64,000 nucleotides of DNA from Gemmata massiliana (GTDB lineage: Bacteria; Planctomycetota; Planctomycetia; Gemmatales; Gemmataceae): positions 1,364,001-1,428,000 of the forward strand of contig NZ_LR593886.1 in NCBI RefSeq assembly GCF_901538265.1. Direction: 5' to 3'. Below the pieces are notes generated by a model. It ran no database searches. It saw nothing but the letters and a program-made list of their open reading frames with translations, and was not told where the DNA came from. The position numbers and the translations under genes were made by a program. Shown here piece after piece: positions 7,603 to 14,079 of this stretch; position 1 is the stretch's first letter; every line of letters starts with the position of its first letter.

Positions 7603-8124
7603 ATGGGCGCCCGTGGCCCCAAGCCGGGGCAGTACTCAATGCGGATGACCCCGAAGGGTTCGCCCGCCGCGAACAAGGGCGCGTCTCGGTACAAGTCCGG
7701 CGCACCCGATCGGCCGAAGCATCTGGGCAAAGCGGCCCGGAAGGTGTGGGATCGAACCGTGAAGGAGATGGACGCGGCCGGAGCGCTGGCCGTCGCCGAC
7801 CGTGACGTTCTCGCGGTCTACTGCGTCGCGGTCGCGGACCTCGAAGCGCTCAGCGCGGAGATCGAGCGGGATGGGCTGATGATCGACATTCCGACGTTCG
7901 ACCGCAATGGGCGCCCGACCGGGGCCACGAACCGCAAACCACACCCGGGGCTGAAGTGGCGCGCGGACCTCATGAACAAGGTCCGCCAGTATGCGGAGAC
8001 ATTGGGGCTGACTCCAGCAGCCCGTTCGCGAGCGGGGGCGGCACCTGAAGCGGCACCGACGGCGGCGACGAACAAGATCATTGCGCTTCGGGACCGCATC
8101 GCGGCGTTGCGGGCGGACGACTAA
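7603..8124 (+). CDS. Phage terminase small subunit, P27 family
   Basis: The 173-residue protein has the hallmarks of the P27-type small terminase: MGARGPKPGQ at the N-terminus, PKHLGKAARKVWDRTVKEM, a helical DRDVLAVYCVAVADLEALSA, and HPGLKWRADLMNKVRQYAETLGLTPAARSR near the end. Small terminases recognise the packaging site and recruit the large subunit. A ribosome site (GAGGATGAA) lies just upstream. The large terminase that should follow is absent; the next 330 bases hold no gene. A lone small terminase is what satellites use to redirect helper packaging, but gene loss from a prophage explains it equally well. Confidence 0.8.
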   Translation: MGARGPKPGQYSMRMTPKGSPAANKGASRYKSGAPDRPKHLGKAARKVWDRTVKEMDAAGALAVADRDVLAVYCVAVADLEALSAEIERDGLMIDIPTFDRNGRPTGATNRKPHPGLKWRADLMNKVRQYAETLGLTPAARSRAGAAPEAAPTAATNKIIALRDRIAALRADD

Positions 8125-8345
8125 CGGGGCCGTTTGGGAACGCCGCTATGTCGATCACGGTCCGGTTCCACGCGGCCACATGACGGGAATCATTCTCCCG
8201 GCCGTCTTTGTTTTCATGCCCTGCCAAATCGCATAGGATCGCCTGGGTTAAACGAACGGCCAAAAACATGCGGAAATGGCAGATATTAGGTTTCTGCGCG
8301 GGCAGAAATGGGCGGAAAATTGCTGGATTCTTTTGAACCCCTTGG

Positions 8346-8376
8346 TTGACACGAGGTGTCTCGACTGGCATACAAT
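8346..8376 (+). promoter_or_regulatory. Candidate sigma70-type promoter for the membrane module
   Basis: TTGACA at 8346-8351 and TACAAT at 8371-8376 are separated by 19 bases, slightly longer than the usual 17. This lies in the only long gap (8125-8455) after the small terminase gene. The rest of that gap shows no gene. The spacing leaves some doubt, but an inverted repeat sits just downstream, where a repressor would act. Confidence 0.45.
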
Positions 8377-8387
8377 GGCTAACCGGC

Positions 8388-8410
8388 GTGTATTTACCGG
8401 GTACATACAC
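8388..8410. promoter_or_regulatory. Operator-like 23-bp inverted repeat
   Basis: Arms GTGTATTTACC (8388-8398) and GGTACATACAC (8400-8410) are complementary at ten of eleven positions around one central base. It starts 11 bases after the candidate -10 box, the usual place for a repressor or anti-terminator site. The protein that would bind it is unknown. Confidence 0.5.
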
Positions 8411-8455
8411 GGTCGCCGGCAACGGGTATCTAAAAGGTAGCTACCCCTGAGGAAC

Positions 8456-8845
8456 GTGGCACCAACCGCTGAACGATATTCCTCGGAAAACGGACTTTTA
8501 GCAATGGTTCTTGACCCCGAAACGATCCGGCTTGTGGCTCAGGCAATCGTCAAGACGATGACGCCAGAGGTGTTGAACGCGATGGCTGCGCTGGCCCGCG
8601 AAGGTCGGCTGGCAGTAGTCCTTGAGGAAACCATCGCTCGTTTCCAGATCAACCGTCTTGCTGTAGATTACCTCGCATCTGCTGCGCGTGGTGAGCTTGC
8701 CGTCGCGTTCCAAGAGGCCGCACGCGAACTCTCGTTGCCTACGCGCGGGATCGAGACAACTACTGTGAGCGGGGTGCGGGATGTCCAACGAGTCACCACC
8801 AGAAGGGGAGTCCCTGGCCCCGTCGCCGACACGTTCGTCGCCTGA
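8456..8845 (+). CDS. Unknown helical protein, first gene of a membrane module
   Basis: The 129-residue product begins at GTG 8456 after GAGG, or at ATG 8504 (113 residues). It is helical (RLVAQAIVKTMTPEVLNAMAAL, LEETIARFQINRLAVDYLASA) with no recognised motif. Its 3' end overlaps the next gene by 65 bases in another frame, which points to translational coupling. A promoter and an inverted repeat lie upstream. It may be a soluble partner of the membrane protein that follows. Confidence 0.55.
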   Translation: MAPTAERYSSENGLLAMVLDPETIRLVAQAIVKTMTPEVLNAMAALAREGRLAVVLEETIARFQINRLAVDYLASAARGELAVAFQEAARELSLPTRGIETTTVSGVRDVQRVTTRRGVPGPVADTFVA

Positions 8846-9266
8846 TAAAGTCAGCATCACCACGCCTGCAAAGCCGTCAACGGAAACTTCTGAAGAGATA
8901 GTTGAACGTGCATTTGGGGCGTTGCTGCAGTCCCACTCTGGGCCAGCCGAGTCCGCTATGGAGCGGGCGATGGCGGCCCAAGTGCAGCCAGAACACCTCA
9001 AACAAATTCTGGAAACCGCCAAACTCCGCGAGATGAATCGGCACCAAGAAGCAACCGACCGGCTAAAGTATCAGCCGGCGGTTGTGTCTGCGGTGCTGAT
9101 GCTCGCGTTTTTATTCATTCTCTTCTTTGGCTGGCTTGCTTTGGCCTACGGAAAATCTGAGATAATTCTGCCCGTCATCACTGCGTTGACTGGTTTGATT
9201 GCCGGCGGCGTTGGTGGCTACGGCGTGGGTAAATCTCAAGGTCGCGGCGGGGATCAGTCGTCTTGA
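8781..9266 (+). CDS. Unknown membrane protein with two C-terminal TM segments
   Basis: This 161-residue protein has a hydrophilic N-terminal half with a helical region (about 36-95, ending LKQILETAKLREMNRHQEATDR) and two membrane spans at about 101-123 and 127-149, then a short polar tail. The layout (soluble helical domain, then a hairpin of two spans) vaguely recalls DUF2335-type predicted membrane proteins; I am not sure of that. The gene is locally less GC-rich than its neighbours, which suggests transfer. It is coupled to the upstream gene and followed by a tandem operator-like sequence. A two-gene toxin, holin-like or defence pair are all possible. Confidence 0.6.
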   Translation: MSNESPPEGESLAPSPTRSSPDKVSITTPAKPSTETSEEIVERAFGALLQSHSGPAESAMERAMAAQVQPEHLKQILETAKLREMNRHQEATDRLKYQPAVVSAVLMLAFLFILFFGWLALAYGKSEIILPVITALTGLIAGGVGGYGVGKSQGRGGDQSS

Positions 9267-9280
9267 GCCTCCTGAGTCCT

Positions 9281-9310
9281 TTGATCTAATCAAGCTTTTG
9301 ATTTAATCAA
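9281..9310. promoter_or_regulatory. Two tandem TTGAT-N3-ATCAA boxes
   Basis: TTGATCTAATCAA (9281-9293) and TTGATTTAATCAA (9298-9310) are near-identical 13-bp dyad boxes four bases apart. Tandem dyads like this are typical repressor sites. They lie 14 bases after the membrane protein stop, within an otherwise gene-free stretch up to 9575. A terminator role is less likely because the dyads are separate and AT-rich. Confidence 0.5.
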
Positions 9311-9574
9311 AGTGCCCCGCCACATCGCACCAGTGCGCGTACACGACCCGATCGACCTTCACCGGCCCCAGGCGACCGAAGAAGCGTTCGCGCAACTGGC
9401 GCGCAGGGAGAGCGCGGTAGTAAGCCACGACAAAATTCAATTTCCCAAAAATAGTTGCAACCTCTAATCTCCGAGCGCGATACGTCGAATTTCCGCGCGC
9501 CTGCGCCCTCCGGATTTGGCGCATCAGGGTAGGGGCACTCATTTCGGGCGCCCCACTCCGAGGAGGATCGAAAC

Positions 9575-9835
9575 GTGGAAGATCGAGCAGGGGCGTTTCT
9601 GAACTGGATCACTGTCGCGAGGGGGAGATTGATCGGCGTTGGTGGCGGGGATCGACCAGCAGAGTTGTTGCTCGGCCCCGGCCCCGTGACGCATGAGGAT
9701 CTGTTGCGTTACGCCGAGAATTGGTCACGGCAAAGCGGCTTGGGTGAAGTGACCAGAGAGGGAGCGGACGCGATAGTTCACGAGGCATACGCGATTCTGG
9801 CGAAGCACAATATCGTTTGGCCTCCGACCCGCTAG
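9575..9835 (+). CDS. Unknown 86-residue protein next to the CRISPR array
   Basis: A strong GAGGAGG site (about 9560) precedes GTG 9575. The product has no recognised motif: a start with MEDRAGAFLNWITVARG, a Gly/Pro loop, then helical GPVTHEDLLRYAENW and GADAIVHEAYAILAKH. It ends eight bases before the first, degenerate CRISPR repeat and on the opposite strand from the inferred array transcript. It does not resemble any Cas protein known to me. Confidence 0.55.
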   Translation: MEDRAGAFLNWITVARGRLIGVGGGDRPAELLLGPGPVTHEDLLRYAENWSRQSGLGEVTREGADAIVHEAYAILAKHNIVWPPTR

Positions 9836-9843
9836 CCCTGGCG

Positions 9844-11187
9844 GTTCCACTCCCGCCCCGTCCGCGCCCGTGTTGCTAAGGCGCCGGCGCGGCCCGCGCG
9901 TTTTTCCGGGCCAGCCGGTTCCACTCCCGCCCCGTCTGCGCCCGCGTTGCTAAGCCTTCAGGCGCATCAGGCCGCTACCGGACCCGTCGCGTTCCACTCC
10001 CGCCCCGTCTGCGCCCGCGTTGCTAAGGGGAGCAGCTGGTAACCGCGCGGTTACCAGCTGCGTTCCACTCCCGCCCCGTCTGCGCCCGCGTTGCTAAACC
10101 AACGTCCGCAACGAGCAAATGCAGGCTGTTGGCGTTCCACTCCCGCCCCGTCTGCGCCCGCGTTGCTAATCCCTGTAACCAAGAGGATATCACAATGTCA
10201 AAGAGGTTCCACTCCCGCCCCGTCTGCGCCCGCGTTGCTAATTCTCCCATGCCGCCGCGGTATCGTTCGAGCGGCTCGTTCCACTCCCGCCCCGTCTGCG
10301 CCCGCGTTGCTAATCCTTGAACCCGCAGTTCGCGTTCAGGGTGATCGTGGTGTTCCACTCCCGCCCCGTCTGCGCCCGCGTTGCTAAGCAACTCAGTGAA
10401 CGCATCCGCCCATATATCGGCGTTCCACTCCCGCCCCGTCTGCGCCCGCGTTGCTAAACATAACGCGCGCGGGAAGAGGTGTCGAGCAGAAGTTCCACTC
10501 CCGCCCCGTCTGTGCCCGCGTTGCTAATCCGGTACCCGCGCGGTGTCGCGTCGTTGTTCGGGTCCGTGGTTCCACTCCCGCCCCGTCTGCGCCCGCGTTG
10601 CTAATTCAGCCGCTGCGACCTGACCCGCTGGTGTGTCAGCGTTCCACTCCCGCCCCGTCTGCGCCCGCGTTGCTAAGCGGAGAACAGCACGAAGTACGGC
10701 TTATTCGTTCCACCGTTCCACTCCCGCCCCGTCTGCGCCCGCGTTGCTAAGACGCTGACGGGCGCGCTGTTGTTTCTGAAGGCGTGCGGGTTGTTCCACT
10801 CCCGCCCCGTCTGCGCCCGCGTTGCTAAGCGTGATCTTTAGCCCGTGCTGCGAGCGCGCCCACGTTCCACTCCCGCCCCGTCTGCGCCCGCGTTGCTAAT
10901 TAACGTAAATGGTCTCGCTGTTATCGACGTACTGTTCCACTCCCGCCCCGTCTGCGCCCGCGTTGCTAACGCTGCTCTGACTGACAACCAAGTCATCACC
11001 TTCGGGGTTCCACTCCCGCCCCGTCTGCGCCCGCGTTGCTAAACGGTTCCTCTTGCAGCGCACATAATCCGCCCACGTGGTTCCACTCCCGCCCCGTCTG
11101 CGCCCGCGTTGCTAAGCGGACGCGAGGTCGGTGCGGATGCTCGCGATCTGCGTTCCACTCCCGCCCCGTCTGCGCCCGCGTTGCTAA
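9844..11187 (-). CRISPR. CRISPR array, 19 repeats of 36 nt and 18 spacers, no cas genes in the window
   Basis: Repeats start at 9844, 9918, 9991, 10062, 10134, 10206, 10278, 10352, 10422, 10492, 10569, 10641, 10715, 10793, 10864, 10934, 11007, 11080 and 11152. All are 36 nt, begin GTTCCACTCCCGCC and end CGTTGCTAA on the plus strand. Spacers are all different and 34-42 nt long. The leftmost repeat has two changes (9862, 9871) and the repeat at 10492 has one (10513). A degenerate terminal repeat marks the trailer, so the leader is on the right and transcription runs on the minus strand. In that sense the repeat ends AGTGGAAC, resembling the 8-nt 5' handles of type I-B/III crRNAs (compare ATTGAAAC). 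The repeat shows no strong internal hairpin. Variable spacer lengths also fit type III or I. No cas gene or clear anti-repeat is visible. Confidence 0.95.
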
Positions 11188-11330
11188 TCTGACACTCCAA
11201 AGCTCTTGCTCCCACGGTACTTGTGCGCCCCTCCGCGAGCGGTAGCCCGATCCGGGGTGCGGGCCGACGTGATCGATGGAGGCATCGGCGCAAGTGCTGG
11301 CGGTCGAAGGGGCTGGGGGACGCGAGCGGT
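11188..11330 (-). promoter_or_regulatory. Probable CRISPR leader region
   Basis: This 143-bp gene-free stretch lies between the last intact repeat and the stop of a minus-strand membrane protein gene. By the repeat-decay argument it is where the leader and the array promoter should lie. It is GC-rich rather than AT-rich and I see no clear -35/-10 pair or terminator hairpin, so read-through from the upstream minus-strand genes is possible. Confidence 0.45.
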
Positions 11331-11759
11331 TTAACGAGGAGCCGGCGTGATAACTTCGAGCGCGGCCAGTACCGTTGCTAGTAACAGCACCAGCCAGATT
11401 CCGAGCGGAAGCACATGCTCCATCATGTCTCGGAGTATTGGTCGGTTGCCAACATCCCCATTGATGAGCGTATACGGGTGCGATGGATCTTGTAGCAATC
11501 GCACCTTCACGGCTTCGAGCTTCCGACGCGCGCGATTTAAAGATCCCGAGAGAATGAAGGTCATCGAGAAGCCCAGGGCAAAGACGCCGATCATGTGCGA
11601 TTGGGATCGGGCATTGAGCGCGCCCGCAACGACCAGAGAGAAGACCAATAAGAGAAACTGAAATCTCTGAGTGACTGTCGTGATCAGAAGCACGCGCTCC
11701 TGGCTCAGATCCCAGACGGGTGAGGATTTGTCGCGATCCTCTTGCGAGATATGGGGCAT
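11331..11759 (-). CDS. Unknown three-span membrane protein beside the CRISPR leader
   Basis: The 142-residue product has membrane spans at about 33-51, 57-73 and 116-136, with a charged loop of about 40 residues (NRARRKLEAVKVRLLQD...) between spans two and three. The N-terminus is cytoplasmic-looking and charged. I do not recognise the family. It is the last of three minus-strand genes (RHH, ArsR-like, this one) with gaps of about 30 bases, so it is likely the effector of an operon whose first two genes are regulators. It lies directly upstream of the array in the inferred transcription direction. Confidence 0.6.
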   Translation of the reverse strand: MPHISQEDRDKSSPVWDLSQERVLLITTVTQRFQFLLLVFSLVVAGALNARSQSHMIGVFALGFSMTFILSGSLNRARRKLEAVKVRLLQDPSHPYTLINGDVGNRPILRDMMEHVLPLGIWLVLLLATVLAALEVITPAPR

Positions 11760-11786
11760 GAGCGGTACTCGGAGAAGAGAGGGATG

Positions 11787-12116
11787 TCACTCCAGGGGGA
11801 GCGCTACCTTGGCTCCGGTCGAGTGTGCCAGTTCGAGTGTCGTGCCCTTCACAGTGGCACCCACGAGGGAGTAGATCACGTACCGGCCATCCTTCTCGGT
11901 GGTCACCAGTTCGGCATCGCGCATGATCTTTAAGTGGTGCGACACGTTCACCATCTCGGCCCCAGTCTCTCGCGCGAGGTTAGTAACTGTCTGTGCTCCT
12001 TTGGCAAGCGCACCGATCAGAGCCAAGCGCGTTGGTTCACCGAACGCCGCGATCCATTCAGCCTGGGGATCGGCTTGGGCTTTTGATTTTGGTTTGGGAG
12101 CGGATTTCTTCGCCAT
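11787..12116 (-). CDS. ArsR-family winged-helix regulator
   Basis: After a Lys/Pro-rich leader this 109-residue protein has the ArsR/SmtB fold pattern: EWIAAFGEPTRLALIGALAKG, QTVTNLARETGAEMVNVSHH as the HTH, LKIMRDAELVTTEKDGRYVI as recognition helix and wing. ArsR proteins repress operons by binding as dimers to operators. No Cys or His pair of the usual metal sites is visible, so its signal is probably not a metal. It sits between the RHH gene (31-base gap) and the membrane protein gene (27-base gap) in one apparent operon. Confidence 0.8.
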   Translation of the reverse strand: MAKKSAPKPKSKAQADPQAEWIAAFGEPTRLALIGALAKGAQTVTNLARETGAEMVNVSHHLKIMRDAELVTTEKDGRYVIYSLVGATVKGTTLELAHSTGAKVALPLE

Positions 12117-12146
12117 TGTGTCCGTCGTGGTTGGTGGGTGAACCGG

Positions 12147-12392
12147 TCACTTCTTTGGCTTCTTGCCCTTCGGGGCCGGCTTCTCGGGCAGGCTTGTGAG
12201 CGGGGGCAGTGGCGGAACCTCAACCGGCCGCGGAGGGGGAGGCGGATTATCTAAATGCCTCCGGATCGCGAGCGCAAGAACATCGCGCACTTTCTCTCCG
12301 CGATCCTTGGCGAACCGCTTCAGTTCATCCAGTAGGGGAACGGGCAATTCCGCGTTGATCTGCGCGGCTCCCTCAACCGGTCTTTTTGGCAT
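12147..12392 (-). CDS. Ribbon-helix-helix DNA-binding protein
   Basis: The 81-residue protein from ATG 12392 (after GGTGGGG) has a short RHH domain: QINAELPVPLLDELKRFAKD as strand and first helix, then GEKVRDVLALAIRRHLDN as second helix. A Pro-rich tail (PPPPPRPVEVPPLPPL) and a basic end follow. RHH proteins are repressors or plasmid/TA control proteins that bind short repeated sites. Three repeated CCCCTAG-N7-CTAG boxes lie just upstream, between this gene and the divergent small-gene run, so it is the best candidate to bind them and control both directions. Confidence 0.75.
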   Translation of the reverse strand: MPKRPVEGAAQINAELPVPLLDELKRFAKDRGEKVRDVLALAIRRHLDNPPPPPRPVEVPPLPPLTSLPEKPAPKGKKPKK

Positions 12393-12449
12393 TCGACACC
12401 CCACCCGCCGGACGCTCGCGAACGACGCTACAGGGAGTATCGTAACTCG

Positions 12450-12536
12450 CCCCTAGCTATTTACTAGATTGGGCAATTTGGATCGCCCCTAGGTAATTTC
12501 TAGTTTCTCGTTGACATGCCCCTAGGTCGAATCTAG
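12450..12536. promoter_or_regulatory. Three direct CCCCTAG-N7-CTAG repeats (operator array)
   Basis: Boxes at 12450-12467, 12486-12503 and 12519-12536 each read CCCCTAG, seven variable bases, CTAG. Start-to-start distances are 36 and 33 bases. The third box lies exactly between the -35 and -10 elements of the plus-strand promoter. CTAG is usually a rare tetramer in bacteria, so six copies here are unlikely by chance. They fill the gap between the divergent RHH gene and the small-gene run. Confidence 0.8.
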
Positions 12537-12539
12537 TAT
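12511..12539 (+). promoter_or_regulatory. Sigma70-type promoter of the small-gene run
   Basis: TTGACA (12511-12516) and TAGTAT (12534-12539) are separated by exactly 17 bases. The third CCCCTAG-N7-CTAG box occupies the spacer, so a bound repressor would block polymerase. The first gene starts about 50 bases downstream. Confidence 0.7.
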
Positions 12540-12591
12540 CAATTCAGCTTGCAACACCTGTATCGATCAACGCGAACGTGAGGCCCGCGAC

Positions 12592-12789
12592 ATGAACGCC
12601 ATTTGTATCAAGTGCTGGAACCCGGACGCGCTGGTGAAAATGCACCTCGACGGGACCGGCGAGTTCGAGTGTGCCGAGTGCGACGAAACGTTCTCGTGCC
12701 AGGAAGTGACCGACTGCCTTGCCGCGATGCAGGGCAAGTGGGCGAAGCTCATCAAGTGGGCTGAATCTTACCCGACCGTAGAAGCCTGA
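12592..12789 (+). CDS. Small zinc-ribbon-like protein
   Basis: The 65-residue product has two Cys pairs, CIKC near residue 5 and CAEC near residue 28, spaced as in zinc ribbons, with a further Cys at FSCQEV and a helical tail (DCLAAMQGKWAKLIKWAESY). Small zinc ribbons bind nucleic acid or proteins. It is the first gene after the operator-controlled promoter. No specific family is recognised. Confidence 0.65.
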   Translation: MNAICIKCWNPDALVKMHLDGTGEFECAECDETFSCQEVTDCLAAMQGKWAKLIKWAESYPTVEA

Positions 12790-12901
12790 TCCACCCGGGG
12801 CCGGACCTCACCGGCCCATCCCCTGCACAACCTGAAGCACAACAGGCGCCTCGCACTGAGTCGCCCCGTCGAAAGTACGTACTCACCCAACGAGGATCAT
12901 C

Positions 12902-13150
12902 ATGACCACCACAGCACTCGCGCCCGCCACGGGCGAACCGATCGAAGAAGTCCTCACCGATGAGGAGCAGAGGGCGAAGCTCCTCGACAAAGTTGTGACG
13001 ATCGGCGACCTACTCAGTCGCGTCTGGCGCCTCGACGACGACATGTGCCGCGCTGGTTACGGTTCGCCCTTCGGCGACGAGTACAACGATCTGTCCAACG
13101 ACCTCAAGGATGCAGTCTTCGCCTATGTCCGCGCGCTCGGTCGCGGCTGA
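12902..13150 (+). CDS. Unknown small protein, member 1 of a tandem trio
   Basis: An 82-residue product after CGAGGATCATC. A disordered N-terminus (TTTALAPATG) leads into LLDKVVTIGDLLSRVWRLDDDMCRAGYGS, then DLSNDLKDAVFAYVRALG. The same plan (polar start, helix with an IG/MG-L/V-D pattern, loop, closing helix with a Y) recurs in the next two genes, which look like diverged duplicates. Function unknown; size and position recall phage early genes. Confidence 0.55.
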   Translation: MTTTALAPATGEPIEEVLTDEEQRAKLLDKVVTIGDLLSRVWRLDDDMCRAGYGSPFGDEYNDLSNDLKDAVFAYVRALGRG

Positions 13151-13194
13151 CTCACACCCTTCCAACACCACCCACACCACGACGAGGAACGACG

Positions 13195-13473
13195 ATGAGC
13201 ACGACAACGACCACGCCCGCGAAGGCCAAACCGAAGAAGGCCGCCCAGAAGCGGAAGGCGCCGGCCGCGAGCGCTGCACTTCCCCCCGAAGTCGACGAGC
13301 TGCGCAAAGAGATGATGCGACTGGCCGTGTTCATCGGCCGGGTCGACTCCTTGGAGCGCGAGTTGATGGCGATCGGGCTGATCGACGACGGGTTCGGGGA
13401 CGCGATGGGGCAAGTGTTCAACAGATTCACGAAGGTCGCAGGCAAGTACGCTCGCGCTTGCTGCGGCGCCTGA
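13195..13473 (+). CDS. Unknown small protein, member 2 of a tandem trio
   Basis: From ATG 13195 (preceded by CGAGGAACGACG) the product has 92 residues. The N-terminus is very basic (PAKAKPKKAAQKRKAP) and may bind DNA or RNA. Then comes the shared plan: LRKEMMRLAVFIGRVDSLER, GLIDDGFGDAMGQVFNRFTK, closing with KYARACCGA. A longer upstream reading lacks a good start and would overlap the previous gene. Confidence 0.55.
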   Translation: MSTTTTTPAKAKPKKAAQKRKAPAASAALPPEVDELRKEMMRLAVFIGRVDSLERELMAIGLIDDGFGDAMGQVFNRFTKVAGKYARACCGA

Positions 13474-13509
13474 TCTACATCACCCGCAACCACCATGAGA
13501 AGAACGACC

Positions 13510-13743
13510 ATGAGCGCGAAGAACACCAAGTCCGCTGACCCGAAGAAGGCGCGACTGTACGAGGCGATGGTTTCGATGGGCCGACTCGTCGACGAAATGG
13601 AGCGCTGCCGCGCCGAGTACGGCGATCTACTGGAACAGTCGGACGGCCCGGACGGTGACGATGTTCACCCGTGGCTCAACCTGTTCAACGACATCGCGAG
13701 CCAGTACGGGCGCGAGGAGGCGCGAGTCGCTCGAAAGAGTTGA
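13510..13743 (+). CDS. Unknown small protein, member 3 of a tandem trio
   Basis: The 77-residue product from ATG 13510 starts SAKNTKSADPKKARLYEAM and continues MGRLVDEMERCRAEYGDLL, then PWLNLFNDIASQYGREEARV. It shares the order of helix, loop and closing helix with the two preceding genes. An in-frame ATG at 13495 is an alternative start. Gaps between these genes are 36-45 bases, so all are probably on one transcript. Confidence 0.55.
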   Translation: MSAKNTKSADPKKARLYEAMVSMGRLVDEMERCRAEYGDLLEQSDGPDGDDVHPWLNLFNDIASQYGREEARVARKS

Positions 13744-13779
13744 CCGCAACCGACACACCAACCCCTTTGAGGATCTCTC

Positions 13780-13968
13780 ATGACTGCGACCACTGCGACC
13801 ACTGCGACCCAGACCCACAACGTTCCGAGCGCGCCCCTGTGCCCAGCGTGTTCAACGTGCTGCTTTTGGTGGCCCGGAGACGAAGAGAATGGAGAACACG
13901 AACTGGTGTGCCCGAACTGCACGAGTTACGTCCCAACGGAGTTGATCGTCGCGCAGGCCAGTGAGTAG
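13780..13968 (+). CDS. Small zinc-ribbon-like protein, last of the small-gene run
   Basis: The 62-residue protein has a Thr/Ala-rich start, then CPAC and CPNC pairs about 21 residues apart with CC between them, a zinc-ribbon pattern. TGAGGATCTCTC precedes the ATG. It closes the run that began with another zinc-ribbon gene and is followed by a good terminator. Function unknown. Confidence 0.55.
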   Translation: MTATTATTATQTHNVPSAPLCPACSTCCFWWPGDEENGEHELVCPNCTSYVPTELIVAQASE

Positions 13969-13993
13969 CGGGAGTCGACCTGCTCAGTCCACG

Positions 13994-14018
13994 ACACCCG
14001 CCCGGAGGCGGGTGTTTC
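13994..14018 (+). terminator. Terminator of the small-gene run
   Basis: Nine-base arms ACACCCGCC (13994-14002) and GGCGGGTGT (14007-14015) with a four-base loop are followed by TTTCC. It lies 26 bases after the last small gene and ends the operon that starts at the CCCCTAG-controlled promoter. Confidence 0.7.
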
Positions 14019-14079
14019 CGTTGGCACTTGCACCGGGCGCCGGATCGGTCATGCTGGGTGCGATTCCAGGGAGCGGCTG

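Noticed and set aside
9303-9542. Minus-strand 79-codon frame between the membrane module and the array
   Set aside because: Weak ribosome site, no motif, overlaps another minus-strand frame; could be real but not supported.
9550-9570. Possible tracrRNA anti-repeat (CCACTCC text near the array)
   Set aside because: Only about seven bases match the repeat; a tracrRNA would need a longer complementary stretch.
10091-11245. Open frames across the repeat array giving peptides with HSRPVCARVAN or LATRAQTGREWN repeats
   Set aside because: They are translations of the 36-nt CRISPR repeats and change with every spacer; no ribosome sites or stable product.
11331-12392. Idea that one of the three minus-strand genes near the leader is a small Cas protein
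   Set aside because: Two are clear DNA-binding folds (RHH, ArsR) and the third is a three-span membrane protein without nuclease or RNA-binding motifs.
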